A stretch of 64,000 nucleotides of DNA from Ideonella_A sakaiensis_A. Lineage in GTDB: Bacteria > Pseudomonadota > Gammaproteobacteria > Burkholderiales > Burkholderiaceae_C. The stretch spans positions 5,022,001 through 5,086,000 of the forward strand of contig NZ_CP182947.1 in NCBI RefSeq assembly GCF_048320135.1. The letters are read 5' to 3'. The notes below the pieces were generated by a model. That model was not told where the DNA came from, searched no databases, and worked only from the letters and a program-made list of their open reading frames with translations. A program made the position numbers and the translations under genes. The number at the start of each line of letters is the position of its first letter. Position 1 is the first letter of the stretch. This document shows positions 55,871 through 63,790 of this stretch, in pieces.

Positions 55871-56764
55871 ATGAAAAACAGGAATCAGGCAGCTGCCGAG
55901 ATGGCAGACATGAGCTCACCTGCAAAGGAAGCCAGGATCGCGCAGAAGATTTGCCACAAGGGAATCGCTGCAATCGCGGTGTTGATCGGCATGCTCGTCC
56001 TCCCGCAGAGTGCCCAGGCTGAAACCTTCTACGCCTGCGTGAAGGGCAAGAAATTGAGGATGGTCGGGGCCGATGACGGTTGCAAGAAGAAGGAGACCAA
56101 GATCAGCTGGAACGACGTTGGCCCGGCCGGCCCTCCCGGCCCTCCGGGCCCCAAAGGCGATCGGGGTCCACAGGGCGCCATGGGCCCGCCAGGACCGGCT
56201 GGCCCTGCGGGATCTGCAGGTGACGCGGTCGCTGCCGTATGTGAAGCGCTCGGCTTCCCGTCCGACTGCAAGCTGGGGGAACTGCTACCGACCATCGCGC
56301 CACCGGGGACGGTGTGGGTTCCTTCCACCGGCTTGCTCTGGGAGAAGAAGGAGGATTGCGGCATGGCTATGCCGTACGCCAATCCGCACTGCATGCAGAA
56401 CGAATACCAATGGTCCGCTACCGGTACTGCATTCGACGGGACTGTCGCTACCGTTTTCTTGGCGCTGTTGAACGACACCAGAGAGCTCGGTGCGAACTGC
56501 TTTGCGGGGTTTTGCGACTGGCGGCTTCCGACGATCGAGGAATTGCAGACCATCGCGTCGCCGTCCCTGTGTGACGGTGGAAGAAAGCCGTGCTTCGATA
56601 CAGCCATTTTCGGGCCAACCACCCCAGGCTTTTATTGGTCGTCCAATACCTATCTGGCCTGGCCACAGCCAGTCTTTGCGCAGGGCATCGGGTTGTCCGG
56701 AGATGTAACCAATGCCCTCAAGGTCGATAGCCGCCCGGTGCGCGCAGTTCGCAACGGGCGTTGA
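55871..56764 (+). CDS. secreted collagen-like protein with DUF1566 (Lcl C-terminal) domain
   Basis: 297-residue exported protein. A long basic N-terminus leads to a hydrophobic signal ending PQSAQA at residue 50. A Cys-containing module ETFYACVKGKKLRMVGADDG follows. Residues 84-119 are 12 uninterrupted Gly-X-Y triplets able to form a collagen-like triple helix. The C-terminal half is a DUF1566 domain with STGLLWEKK, CDWRLPTIEELQTIAS and FYWSSN. Such proteins act as adhesins in some bacteria (Legionella Lcl). The start was chosen at the ATG after GGAAGAAAGG; two later in-frame ATGs would shorten the signal region. Confidence 0.82.
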   Translation: MKNRNQAAAEMADMSSPAKEARIAQKICHKGIAAIAVLIGMLVLPQSAQAETFYACVKGKKLRMVGADDGCKKKETKISWNDVGPAGPPGPPGPKGDRGPQGAMGPPGPAGPAGSAGDAVAAVCEALGFPSDCKLGELLPTIAPPGTVWVPSTGLLWEKKEDCGMAMPYANPHCMQNEYQWSATGTAFDGTVATVFLALLNDTRELGANCFAGFCDWRLPTIEELQTIASPSLCDGGRKPCFDTAIFGPTTPGFYWSSNTYLAWPQPVFAQGIGLSGDVTNALKVDSRPVRAVRNGR

Positions 56765-56918
56765 TCGTCGCGGCGTGCTTTGCATTGATTTGAGCCCAGG
56801 CTCCAGGCGTTGCTGGGCGCGTGTGCTCCCTGCGTTTCAGGCTGCGCGAATTCGAAACCGAGTCTAGTGGGCCCGCGTTGCAATGGCTCGCCACCCACGC
56901 AAGTGACGAGCTGCAACG

Positions 56919-56943
56919 CCGGCAGGTTTTGATCTCTGCGCCG
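56919..56943 (+). repeat. 25-bp repeat, copy A (upstream of relic)
   Basis: The 25-bp block CCGGCAGGTTTTGATCT-C-TGCGCCG matches 60791-60815 with one mismatch. About 98 bp further on the two regions match again (57017-57032 against 60891-60906, 15 of 16), at almost the same offset, so the whole upstream unit appears duplicated. Confidence 0.65.
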
Positions 56944-57017
56944 AGCCGGCGTATGGTTGGTTCCTGAGCCACGCATGCAAGGCAGCAATGCGAGCCGCGT
57001 TCCGAGGTGTCGCGACG

Positions 57018-57156
57018 ATGCGAGTCTGCAGACAACTCCGTCCTGGCGCCGCTGGCAGTGGCGACGCTGCTCAGCGTCGACATCGCTGCGGCCTTCGACC
57101 CGGATGCCTGGGCTTTGGTCACTGTGCCCGAGCCTTCGAGAGTAGGCAGGCCATGA
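57018..57156 (+). pseudogene. relic of a small secreted-protein gene
   Basis: An ATG at 57018 starts MRVCRQLRP, aligning with MQVCRS at the start of the gene at 60.89 kb. After about eight codons the coding signal continues in another frame as LAPLAVATLLSVDIAAA, a good signal-peptide core with an Ala-rich end, then FDPDAWALVTVPEPSR and a stop at 57154-57156. A single indel would join them. In the second frame alone a GTG at 57007 would give 49 residues. No mature domain remains, so a decayed and truncated copy is most likely. Confidence 0.45.
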
Positions 57157-57467
57157 TTGACGCGATTTGAAATTCGGGCGGGACGGGAGTAACCAATATG
57201 GCCGCTCGCCGTTGCCGGCTCTCGGCCCATTGCAGCCGACCAACCTTGTTTTGCGGCATGCTTCGTTTGGAGCGGGAGCGCTGCGGCGGGGTACCCTGTT
57301 CCGTTCATGTCCCCTGGGGTCGAACATGACCGAGCGCTCGCTCCAGACGCGAACGACCCCTCCTCCTTTACTTCACTGCACAGGGAACCCCACCGCAGCG
57401 CTCGGGGCCGGCTCGTGCGGCCCGCAGCGCTCCGCGCGTGATCCGACCCCGGGGGAGAGAGCCCGGC

Positions 57468-57494
57468 CACAAACAGTCCAGTGGACTGTTTGTG
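57468..57494. repeat. perfect 27-bp palindrome
   Basis: 13-bp arms CACAAACAGTCCA and its exact complement around a single central G. It lies in the gene-poor stretch about 160 bp downstream of the LysR stop. It is not followed by a T-run on either strand, so it is not a typical terminator. It could be a protein-binding site, a recombination site or part of a dispersed repeat. Confidence 0.75.
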
Positions 57495-57651
57495 CCTGGC
57501 GAGCGCCCGGCGCCCCTGCCCCGGGCATGGAGGGCACCCAGTACCCCGCCGGCCCGAGCCCGCCGAGGCGCAGCGCATGAATGAGCGAGCGGCCGCCAAG
57601 GGCCGTTGGCCGCGCGCCAGCGCTGCCGTCTCGGCGCCGTGAAACCGTCAT

Positions 57652-58578
57652 TCATTTGGCACTCCGACGCTGACCCTCCAAGGACGGGGATTTCAACGCC
57701 GCCTTGAAGGTTTCGGCCACTTCGTCCATGAACAGCGCGGCCAGTGTGCCGAGCGGGCGATGGAGCGGAGACGCCGAGAAAACCGGGATGTGCAGGGCCG
57801 GCGTGATGGGCAGGATGTCGATGTTGCCTGCTGCGACGCTGGCCGCCGTCAGTTCATCGACGAAGGCCACGCCAACGCCTGCGGCGGCAAGCGAGCAGGC
57901 GGTGTGTGCAAAGCGGACGCTGACGACCGGAGCGACCGGCGGCTCGAGCTTGGACAAGGCCCTCGCGACGAGTTGGCCCTGCGTCGTGTGCGTGTCGAAG
58001 CTGATCAACGGCAGCTTGCTGACATCGTTGGCAGACACCTTCGCCTTCGACGCAAGCCCATATTCCCGCGGCCCGACACAGACCATGCGCATCTGTCCGA
58101 TGCGTTTGATCCGCAGCAGCGGGTGGTCGATCGCCGCAGCCCCGACGCCGACATCGGCATGCCCCATCACCAAGGCGTCGACCAGTGCCAGCGACGAGAG
58201 CACCTCCATCTCGAAGCGGGCCGACGGCATTCGCCGCAGCAGGTTCGAGATCACGCGCGGCACGACCTGCAGCCCCAAACTCGGGCCGCAGACGATCCTG
58301 AGGGTGGAGTGCGAGCCATCGCCCAATGAACCCGCAAAGGCCTGCACCGTTTGCACACCCTTGTAGACCTGCTGTATGCGCTCGAAGAGTTGGCGTGCCT
58401 CCTCGGTCGCCAGCAAACGCCCCTTCAGGCGCTGGAACAGTCGAACGCCCAACTGCTGCTCCAGATGTTTCACGGCCCGGCTGATCCCGGGTTGCGTGAC
58501 GTTGAGCAAACGTGCGGCGTCGGAAATGCTGCCGCTCAGCATCACGGCGCGAAAGATCTCGATCTGACGCAGGTTCAT
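57652..58578 (-). CDS. LysR-family transcriptional regulator
   Basis: 308-residue LysR regulator. The winged helix-turn-helix is at residues 1-60 (SISDAARLLNVTQPGISRAV), and an effector-binding domain of the periplasmic-binding fold covers about 90-295. It is transcribed divergently from the prephenate-dehydrogenase-like gene with 106 bp between, so it probably controls that gene and the following receptor gene. The effector is unknown. The start is the ATG at 58578 preceded by GGAGGAAT. Confidence 0.92.
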   Translation of the reverse strand: MNLRQIEIFRAVMLSGSISDAARLLNVTQPGISRAVKHLEQQLGVRLFQRLKGRLLATEEARQLFERIQQVYKGVQTVQAFAGSLGDGSHSTLRIVCGPSLGLQVVPRVISNLLRRMPSARFEMEVLSSLALVDALVMGHADVGVGAAAIDHPLLRIKRIGQMRMVCVGPREYGLASKAKVSANDVSKLPLISFDTHTTQGQLVARALSKLEPPVAPVVSVRFAHTACSLAAAGVGVAFVDELTAASVAAGNIDILPITPALHIPVFSASPLHRPLGTLAALFMDEVAETFKAALKSPSLEGQRRSAK

Positions 58579-58684
58579 GACGATTCCTCCCTATAACCGG
58601 ATGGCATGAATCAACGCATTATCGGCATTGGACGTGATGAGATGCCCTGGCGAGAATCCGCGTCGGGAATCCAGGAAAAAGACC

Positions 58685-59611
58685 ATGCCAGCCATTGCCG
58701 AGACCTCGTTTGTCGACCCAACCGGCCTCGAAGGTGCGGTGCGGCGCATCGCGGTCATCGGATACGGCCTGATCGGCGGCTCGCTCGCACGGGCGGTGCA
58801 CGCCAGATCCGCGACCAACCAGGTCCGGATCTGGGACCCCGAGGACGCGGCAAGGCGCGTCGCCACTGAACAGATCGGGGCGAAGTGTGTCGCGACATCA
58901 CTCTCGGCGGCTGTGGCCGGCGCCGAACTGGTCGTGATTGCCGTGCCCACCCGGTTTTTTGCGGCGGTCTTCCGCGACGTGATGGCAGCAGCCGGGCCGG
59001 CGACCGTGGTGTCCGACGTCGCGAGTGTCAAGGGGGCGATCGTCGATGCGGTTCGCGGGTTGCCGCTGCAGCAGTTGTCGCGTTTCGTGCCTGCGCATCC
59101 GATCGCAGGCTCGGAGCAGTCGGGCGCCGCATATTCCAGGCCGGATCTGTTCACCAACTGCCAGCTGATTCTTTCCCCGATGCAGGAGACCGCCGCAGGT
59201 CCATTGCAAGCCGTGTTCGAGTTCTGGCGCGATCTGCAGACCCGCGTCACCGTGATGTCGCCGAAGGCGCACGACGAGGTCTACAGTGCCGTCAGCCACT
59301 TTCCGCATCTGCTGGCCTTCGCCTACCTCGGCGCGCTGGCCGCGTCGAATGCCGGCCACGACTACGCGGCGATGGCAGGCCCAGGGTTTCGCGATTTCAC
59401 GCGCATCGCGGGGTCCGATCAAATGCTTTGGGCCGACATCTGCGTCTCCAATCGACAGGCGCTTCTGAACGACATCGGCAATTTCAGGCGCGAGTTCGAG
59501 CACCTGTGCACGCTCCTGGGCGAGGGCGACCGCGTCGGTCTGTCCGAGCGCTTCGCTGCCGGCAGGCAGCTTCGCCTGGCATTCGAACGGCATGCGGCAA
59601 CGGCCGCGTGA
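58685..59611 (+). CDS. prephenate dehydrogenase-like protein
   Basis: 308-residue TyrA-family oxidoreductase. The nucleotide-binding site is VIGYGLIGGSLA with Gly26-x-Gly28-x-x-Gly31, and the catalytic His138 is in AHPIAGSEQSG. The conserved helix EVYSAVSHFPHLLAFAY and GPGFRDFTRIAGSD are present. It would convert prephenate or arogenate in tyrosine synthesis, or act on a related cyclohexadienol. It is not next to other aromatic-pathway genes but between a LysR regulator and a TctC receptor, so a special metabolic role is possible. The ATG follows CAGGAAA. Confidence 0.85.
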   Translation: MPAIAETSFVDPTGLEGAVRRIAVIGYGLIGGSLARAVHARSATNQVRIWDPEDAARRVATEQIGAKCVATSLSAAVAGAELVVIAVPTRFFAAVFRDVMAAAGPATVVSDVASVKGAIVDAVRGLPLQQLSRFVPAHPIAGSEQSGAAYSRPDLFTNCQLILSPMQETAAGPLQAVFEFWRDLQTRVTVMSPKAHDEVYSAVSHFPHLLAFAYLGALAASNAGHDYAAMAGPGFRDFTRIAGSDQMLWADICVSNRQALLNDIGNFRREFEHLCTLLGEGDRVGLSERFAAGRQLRLAFERHAATAA

Positions 59612-59669
59612 CCCGCCTTGCCACCGGAAGACCTTCTCATCCCCTCATCCATTCAACAGGAGACATCAC

Positions 59670-60659
59670 TTGAAAACAAACCACCTTCGCCGCGGCCTGA
59701 TCGCGATGGCGCTGCTTGCGGCGACATCGGCATTTGCACAGAGTTTCCCGTCGCGGCCGATCCGGCTCGTCGTTCCCTATCCGCCCGGTGGCCCTCTCGA
59801 TATCGCCGCGCGCGCGCTCGCCGACACCGTGCGGCCGGCGCTGGGAACGGTCGTCGTCGAGAACAAGGCCGGGGCAGGGGGCAATATCGGCGCCGACAGC
59901 GTTGCAAGGTCGGCAGCCGACGGCTATACCGTGCTGCTCGGTGCGGTCGCCACGCATGCGATCAACCCGTCGCTGTACGCCAAGATGCCCTATGACGCGG
60001 TCAAGGATTTTGCGCCGATCACATTGATCGCCAATGTTCCGAACGTGCTCGTGCTGAGCCAGCAGTTCGCGACGGAGAACAAGATCGCGACACTGGCCGA
60101 TTTCATTGCCTATGCGAAGCGCAACCCCGGCAAGCTGGTCTACGGGTCGGGCGGCAACGGCAGCGCAGGCCACCTGGCCGGCGAACTGTTCAAGCAGCGT
60201 ACCGGCACCTTTGCCGTCCACATCCCGTACCGCGGCGCCAGTCCGGCCCAGCTCGCGCTGCTGAGCGGCGAAGTCCAGTTCATGTTCGACAACCTGGCGT
60301 CGGCAGCACCACGCATCCGCGAAGGCAAGGTCAAGGCGCTGGCAGTGACGACACGTGACAAGGCCGCTGCCTTCCCGGAGCTTCCGACGCTGTCGGCTTC
60401 GGGCATCTCCGAACTGAAGGATTTCGAGATCAGCACCTGGTTCGGCCTGTTTGCGCCGGCCGGGACACCGAGCCCGGTTCTCGACAAGCTCCACAACGAC
60501 TTCGTCGCGGCGATCAAGTCGCCGGCATACGCCAAGGTGATGGATCAGCTGGCCGCGTCGGCGGCGCCGACCACGCCGCAGGAGTTCGCGCAGATCATCG
60601 CCCGCGATACCGTGAAGTATGAAGCGCTGATCAAGCGCGCGAACGTCAAGGTCGATTGA
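59670..60659 (+). CDS. Bug/TctC-family periplasmic solute receptor
   Basis: 329-residue tripartite tricarboxylate transporter receptor. A TTG start is inferred: AGGAGA lies 6 nt upstream and gives a perfect signal peptide with core RRGLIAMALLAATSAFA. The mature start is SFPSRPIRLVVPYPPGG, and ENKAGAGGNIGAD and VKDFAPITLIANVPNVLV are family marks. It binds a carboxylate or aromatic compound. The membrane partners TctA and TctB are absent. It starts 58 bp after the dehydrogenase gene and is likely in one operon. Confidence 0.9.
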   Translation: MKTNHLRRGLIAMALLAATSAFAQSFPSRPIRLVVPYPPGGPLDIAARALADTVRPALGTVVVENKAGAGGNIGADSVARSAADGYTVLLGAVATHAINPSLYAKMPYDAVKDFAPITLIANVPNVLVLSQQFATENKIATLADFIAYAKRNPGKLVYGSGGNGSAGHLAGELFKQRTGTFAVHIPYRGASPAQLALLSGEVQFMFDNLASAAPRIREGKVKALAVTTRDKAAAFPELPTLSASGISELKDFEISTWFGLFAPAGTPSPVLDKLHNDFVAAIKSPAYAKVMDQLAASAAPTTPQEFAQIIARDTVKYEALIKRANVKVD

Positions 60660-60790
60660 CGGAAGGCTTGCCAGGCCGCGTGGGGGCTGGGCCGCGCCTG
60701 CGGAATGCTGGCTCCACCGCGAAGCCTTGATGGCAGGATCGAGCGCCGATCCGCCCTCGTTGCCGACCCCGCAGTCCTGTCGGCTTCACA

Positions 60791-60815
60791 CCGGCAGGTT
60801 TTGATCTTTGCGCCG
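60791..60815 (+). repeat. 25-bp repeat, copy B
   Basis: Partner of the copy at 56919-56943, with one mismatch. It lies about 75 bp upstream of the start codon of the secreted-protein gene, where a promoter or leader element would be expected. Confidence 0.65.
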
Positions 60816-60888
60816 GGTAGGCGTAAGGTCAGCAGGCAAGGCCGCAGGCGCATGGCATGTCGGCATGTGCCTGTTGGCGGAGTGCAAG

Positions 60889-61362
60889 ATGATGCAAGTC
60901 TGCAGATCGATTGGCATTTCGTCGGTGGTGGTGGTTTCGGCACTGTATGTCGCTGTTGCGCCCGCCGCGTCCGACGGTTCCGTGGCCGCGGCATTCGTGC
61001 CCGGACCGCTCGACGGCAAGACCTTCCGCGGCGCGTTGGGACCGGACGGCAAGCCCAAGGACACCCCTGACGTCTTCGTCTTCGAAAACGGAACCTTTGT
61101 ATCGAAGGAGTGCGAACTGCGCTGCAAGTACCCGGCGCGGCCCTATTTCGTCCGCGGCGACGGCGACAGGATGGAGTTCATCAGCGAAACCCGTTGTCCC
61201 TACAAGGATGCCAGGATCACCTGGCGCGGAACCGTCGAGGGTGACCGCATCAGGGGCAAGTCGACCTGGGTCGTCAAGCGCTGGTACTGGAACGTCGAGA
61301 ATACCTTCGAGTTCGAAGGCCGGCTGGTGCCGGCAGATACCTCGTCAGCTGCCATTGACTAG
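60889..61362 (+). CDS. small secreted protein, unrecognised
   Basis: 157-residue protein with a signal peptide (core GISSVVVVSALYVAVAPAA). A mature domain of about 125 residues contains GPLDGKTFRGALGPDGKPKD, VFENGTFVSKECELRCKY and WRGTVEGDRIRGKSTWVVKR; strand-rich patterns suggest a small beta-barrel. Three Cys residues in the mature part may pair. Two consecutive ATGs (60889, 60892) follow GGAG; either may be used. It is followed after 9 bp by a membrane-protein gene, so they probably form one transcript. No family is recognised. Confidence 0.72.
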   Translation: MMQVCRSIGISSVVVVSALYVAVAPAASDGSVAAAFVPGPLDGKTFRGALGPDGKPKDTPDVFVFENGTFVSKECELRCKYPARPYFVRGDGDRMEFISETRCPYKDARITWRGTVEGDRIRGKSTWVVKRWYWNVENTFEFEGRLVPADTSSAAID

Positions 61363-61371
61363 GGCTGCGGG

Positions 61372-62040
61372 ATGCTGCAATCCTTGGCCGGGATACGCCG
61401 CAGCGCAATCGCCAAGATCCTGTTGCTGGTCGCGCTTCTGGTGATGCTGAACATCGCTGCGCGCGAGGCCGTCGGGCTGCTGGACTTGACCATTCGGCCG
61501 AGAACCGAGGACATGGTGCACCGCACCATCATGATCTCGGCGCTGCTGTATGTGGTGTTGCTCGCGATCCCGTTCGTCCCCGGGGCCGAAATCGGGCTTG
61601 CGCTGATGGCGATGCTCGGGCCGCAGATCGCGCCGCTGGTCTACCTGTGCACGCTGGCCGGCCTCGCGCTTGGTTTCCTGATCGGCCGCCTGGTGCCGTT
61701 GTCGATGCTGGCGCGGTTGGCGCATGACTGCAGGCTCGAGCGCGCCGCGCGACTGCTTGCCGAGATCGAGCCGCTGGACCAGGATCAACGGCTGGCGCTG
61801 TTGATCGAGCGTGCACCGCGCCGCTTGCTGCCGCTGGTGTTGCGCCACCGTCATCTGGCGCTGGCATTGGCGCTGAACATTCCCGGCAACTACCTGATCG
61901 GCGGCGGTGGCGGCATCGCGCTGGTTGCCGGCATCAGCCGGCTCTACTCGGTCCCGGGCTTCCTGCTCATCATTGCGCTCGCGGTGGCGCCGGTGCCGCT
62001 GGCGGTACTGGTTTTCGGCAGCGGTTTTCTTCCGCATTAG
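61372..62040 (+). CDS. multi-spanning membrane protein, unrecognised
   Basis: 222-residue protein with about five hydrophobic segments: 16-35, 52-72, 74-110, 150-170 (LALALALNIPGNYLIGGGGG) and 185-218. FVPGAEIGLALMAMLGP slightly recalls the first part of DedA/VTT proteins, but the family call is not safe. The stop codon TAG is the start of the 23-bp repeat copy at 62037. It is co-directional with the preceding secreted-protein gene, 9 bp apart. Confidence 0.7.
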   Translation: MLQSLAGIRRSAIAKILLLVALLVMLNIAAREAVGLLDLTIRPRTEDMVHRTIMISALLYVVLLAIPFVPGAEIGLALMAMLGPQIAPLVYLCTLAGLALGFLIGRLVPLSMLARLAHDCRLERAARLLAEIEPLDQDQRLALLIERAPRRLLPLVLRHRHLALALALNIPGNYLIGGGGGIALVAGISRLYSVPGFLLIIALAVAPVPLAVLVFGSGFLPH

Positions 62041-62059
62041 GGCAACGCTGAACAAGTCC
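62037..62059 (+). repeat. 23-bp intergenic repeat, copy 2
   Basis: Same element as 30338-30360 with one mismatch. Here its first bases overlap the stop codon of the membrane-protein gene. Confidence 0.45.
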
Positions 62060-62183
62060 CTCACGGCGACCGCGTCCATGCTTTGAACGATCTGCGGCGC
62101 GGCGCGCGTGTTGGCCTGTTCGACGACGGCCCGGCCTGCTAGGCTTGCAAGGCTCCGAACGAAGACAGACGAAGGAGGGTCCG

Positions 62184-62966
62184 ATGTCCGCCAAGCCGCC
62201 CGCTGGTCGCCGTCATGTCGCCGCGTCGCCGACCGCGATCGTGAAGGCTGGCTCGTTGTGCCACGAACTGCAGTCGCATGCCTTCGAGCGCTGCACCCAC
62301 TTCTTCTATTTCATCGTCACGATGAAGATGGTCGTCCACGAATTGAACCGGCTCGGCGGCGCCGGCGCGCCCCATGCCTTCTCCCGATGGGTTTCGGTCA
62401 AGGCGACCGACCAGATCGGCAGCGGCCTGCGCAGCGACCATGAGGCGTATTCCGAATTCGCCAAGACCGATCCGGCGGTGGCCGATGCGCCGACCACCCA
62501 TTTCACCCGCAGCGATGCCGCGCACTTCTGCAACCTCGGCTTGAAGGCCGGCCTCGATGCGGCCTGCCAGGCCAATGCCTTCACGCGCGACGGCTACGAG
62601 CGGCTGAAGGTTTATGCCGGCAATACGATGCAGTTGCCGCAGTTGATCAATATCGGGCCGGATCGCAAGCTCGACGTGCTGCATGGCGAACTGGCGACCG
62701 AGATGCTCGACGACGGCCAGCTGATCTTCACGCGCGAGCGCGTCAAAACCTACCGCAAACACGCGGTCGAGCGCATCACCGACTACCGCGATGGCAAGGT
62801 CAAGGCCGGCGAAGCGGGTCTGGCGGCCTGTGCGGGCTGTTATCTGGTGGCCTACGCCGACGACGATTTCAGCGACCGCATCTTTCGGCAGGTTTATCCG
62901 GAAATCATCGGCCTGTGCCAGGCCTCTGCGGATCTGAAAGGCAAGGCGCACCTGTTCTTCAGCTAG
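62184..62966 (+). CDS. hypothetical protein, unrecognised
   Basis: 260-residue soluble protein without a recognised family. Visible features are an N-terminal basic patch, CHELQSHAFERCTHFFYFIV near residue 26-45, a middle region with ATDQIGSGLRSDHEAYSEFA, and a late Cys pair AACAGCYLVAYADDD. AGGAGGG lies 4 nt before the ATG, an excellent ribosome site, so it is certainly a gene. No signal peptide or membrane span is seen. Confidence 0.75.
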   Translation: MSAKPPAGRRHVAASPTAIVKAGSLCHELQSHAFERCTHFFYFIVTMKMVVHELNRLGGAGAPHAFSRWVSVKATDQIGSGLRSDHEAYSEFAKTDPAVADAPTTHFTRSDAAHFCNLGLKAGLDAACQANAFTRDGYERLKVYAGNTMQLPQLINIGPDRKLDVLHGELATEMLDDGQLIFTRERVKTYRKHAVERITDYRDGKVKAGEAGLAACAGCYLVAYADDDFSDRIFRQVYPEIIGLCQASADLKGKAHLFFS

Positions 62967-63051
62967 CGTCGATGCAGCCGAAAGCTTGATCGACCTCAAG
63001 CCGGGCACAGGTCGGGGAGGGCACCATCGTTGCAACCGATGGGGAATCCGC

Positions 63052-63426
63052 ATGACGTCTTTCTTGACATCCGATCAACGAGCCTGGCTGCAGGCCGAAC
63101 TCGAGCGGCGCCGGCGCGCATTGAGCGGGCAACTCGCCGACCATCTGCATGGCCAGACTCGGGCCGAACGTGCCGCTGACGTCGCCAGCCAGGACGCCGA
63201 CGATGCGCCGCAACGGGTACCAGAGCGCGACATCGCGATGGCGCTGACCGACCGCGAACAGTGCGAACTCGATGCCGTCACTGCGGCGCTGCATCGCCTG
63301 CAGGAAGGGCCGTACGGTCGTTGCGACGATTGTGGTGACGATATCCCGTTTGATCGGCTGCAGGCCAAGCCATGGGCACAGCGTTGCGTCGCCTGCGCCA
63401 CGCGCTTCGAGCAGCGCAGCCGCTGA
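63052..63426 (+). CDS. DksA/TraR-type C4 zinc-finger protein
   Basis: 124-residue protein of the TraR/DksA superfamily. An N-terminal helical hairpin (about 10-85) is followed by a C4 zinc finger with Cys91, Cys94, Cys112 and Cys115 (CDDCGDDI, CVAC). It is shorter than DksA itself and resembles the secondary, TraR-like group that enters the RNA polymerase secondary channel. Whether it regulates stringent-type responses is inferred from the family. The convergent gene on the other strand overlaps its last 149 bp. Confidence 0.85.
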   Translation: MTSFLTSDQRAWLQAELERRRRALSGQLADHLHGQTRAERAADVASQDADDAPQRVPERDIAMALTDREQCELDAVTAALHRLQEGPYGRCDDCGDDIPFDRLQAKPWAQRCVACATRFEQRSR

Positions 63427-63709
63427 TCTGGCGCGAAGCCCGCGGTCTGCGATCGGACTCTCGATCCGATGCTGTGCCGGGCAGCGCCTGCAGCCTCGAA
63501 TTGCAGGCCCGCCACAACCGGCTCAGGTTGACCGGCACCAGCAGCAGATGCAGCACGACCACCGGTGGCAGGCCCACCATCTGGCCGTAACTGATGAAGG
63601 CGGCGTTCGCCGCGAGGGCCAGCGCACGCAAATGGACCGGATCGATGCTGGCAAAGGTCGCCAGCATCAGCGTTGCGGCCAGCCATCCGAACAGATCTGC
63701 GGCACTCAT
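63278..63709 (-). CDS. small membrane protein, YgjV/Popeye-type N-terminal segment
   Basis: 143-residue frame whose first 70 residues look real: about three spans with LFGWLAATLMLATFASIDPV, LALAANAAFISYGQ and LPPVVVLHLLLVPVNLSRLW, a pattern seen in small membrane proteins sometimes fused to cyclic-nucleotide-binding domains. The C-terminal 70 residues run antisense through the zinc-finger gene and look like non-coding composition, so the true end may differ or the gene may be truncated. Confidence 0.5.
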   Translation of the reverse strand: MSAADLFGWLAATLMLATFASIDPVHLRALALAANAAFISYGQMVGLPPVVVLHLLLVPVNLSRLWRACNSRLQALPGTASDRESDRRPRASRQISGCAARSAWRRRRNAVPMAWPAADQTGYRHHNRRNDRTALPAGDAAPQ

Positions 63710-63790
63710 CGACGATCTGGTGCAGACGTTGACAGCGCGAATCAGGGCGACGAAGGCGGCCGCCGGCAGTGCAGCCGGCGCCGCGTCGGT

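Larger units (their letters stand above)
56765..57651. other. gene-poor stretch of 887 bp
   Basis: No gene of recognisable family lies here. Identified in it are a 25-bp repeat shared with 60791 (56919-56943), a frameshifted gene relic (57018-57156) and a perfect 27-bp palindrome (57468-57494). The last 250 bp are very GC-rich. Long open frames exist on the minus strand (for example 56718-57599), but their composition (Arg, Ala, Ser, Gly, Cys) and lack of ribosome sites argue that they are not genes. Confidence 0.6.

Noticed and set aside
56718..57599. A 293-codon minus-strand frame over the gene-poor stretch
   Set aside because: No domain, no signal, no ribosome site, and it passes through the palindrome and the relic; treated as chance.
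57368..57655. Two overlapping short minus-strand frames (92 and 95 codons) around the palindrome
   Set aside because: They overlap one another in different frames with Arg/Gly/Pro-rich products, so at most one could be real and neither is supported.
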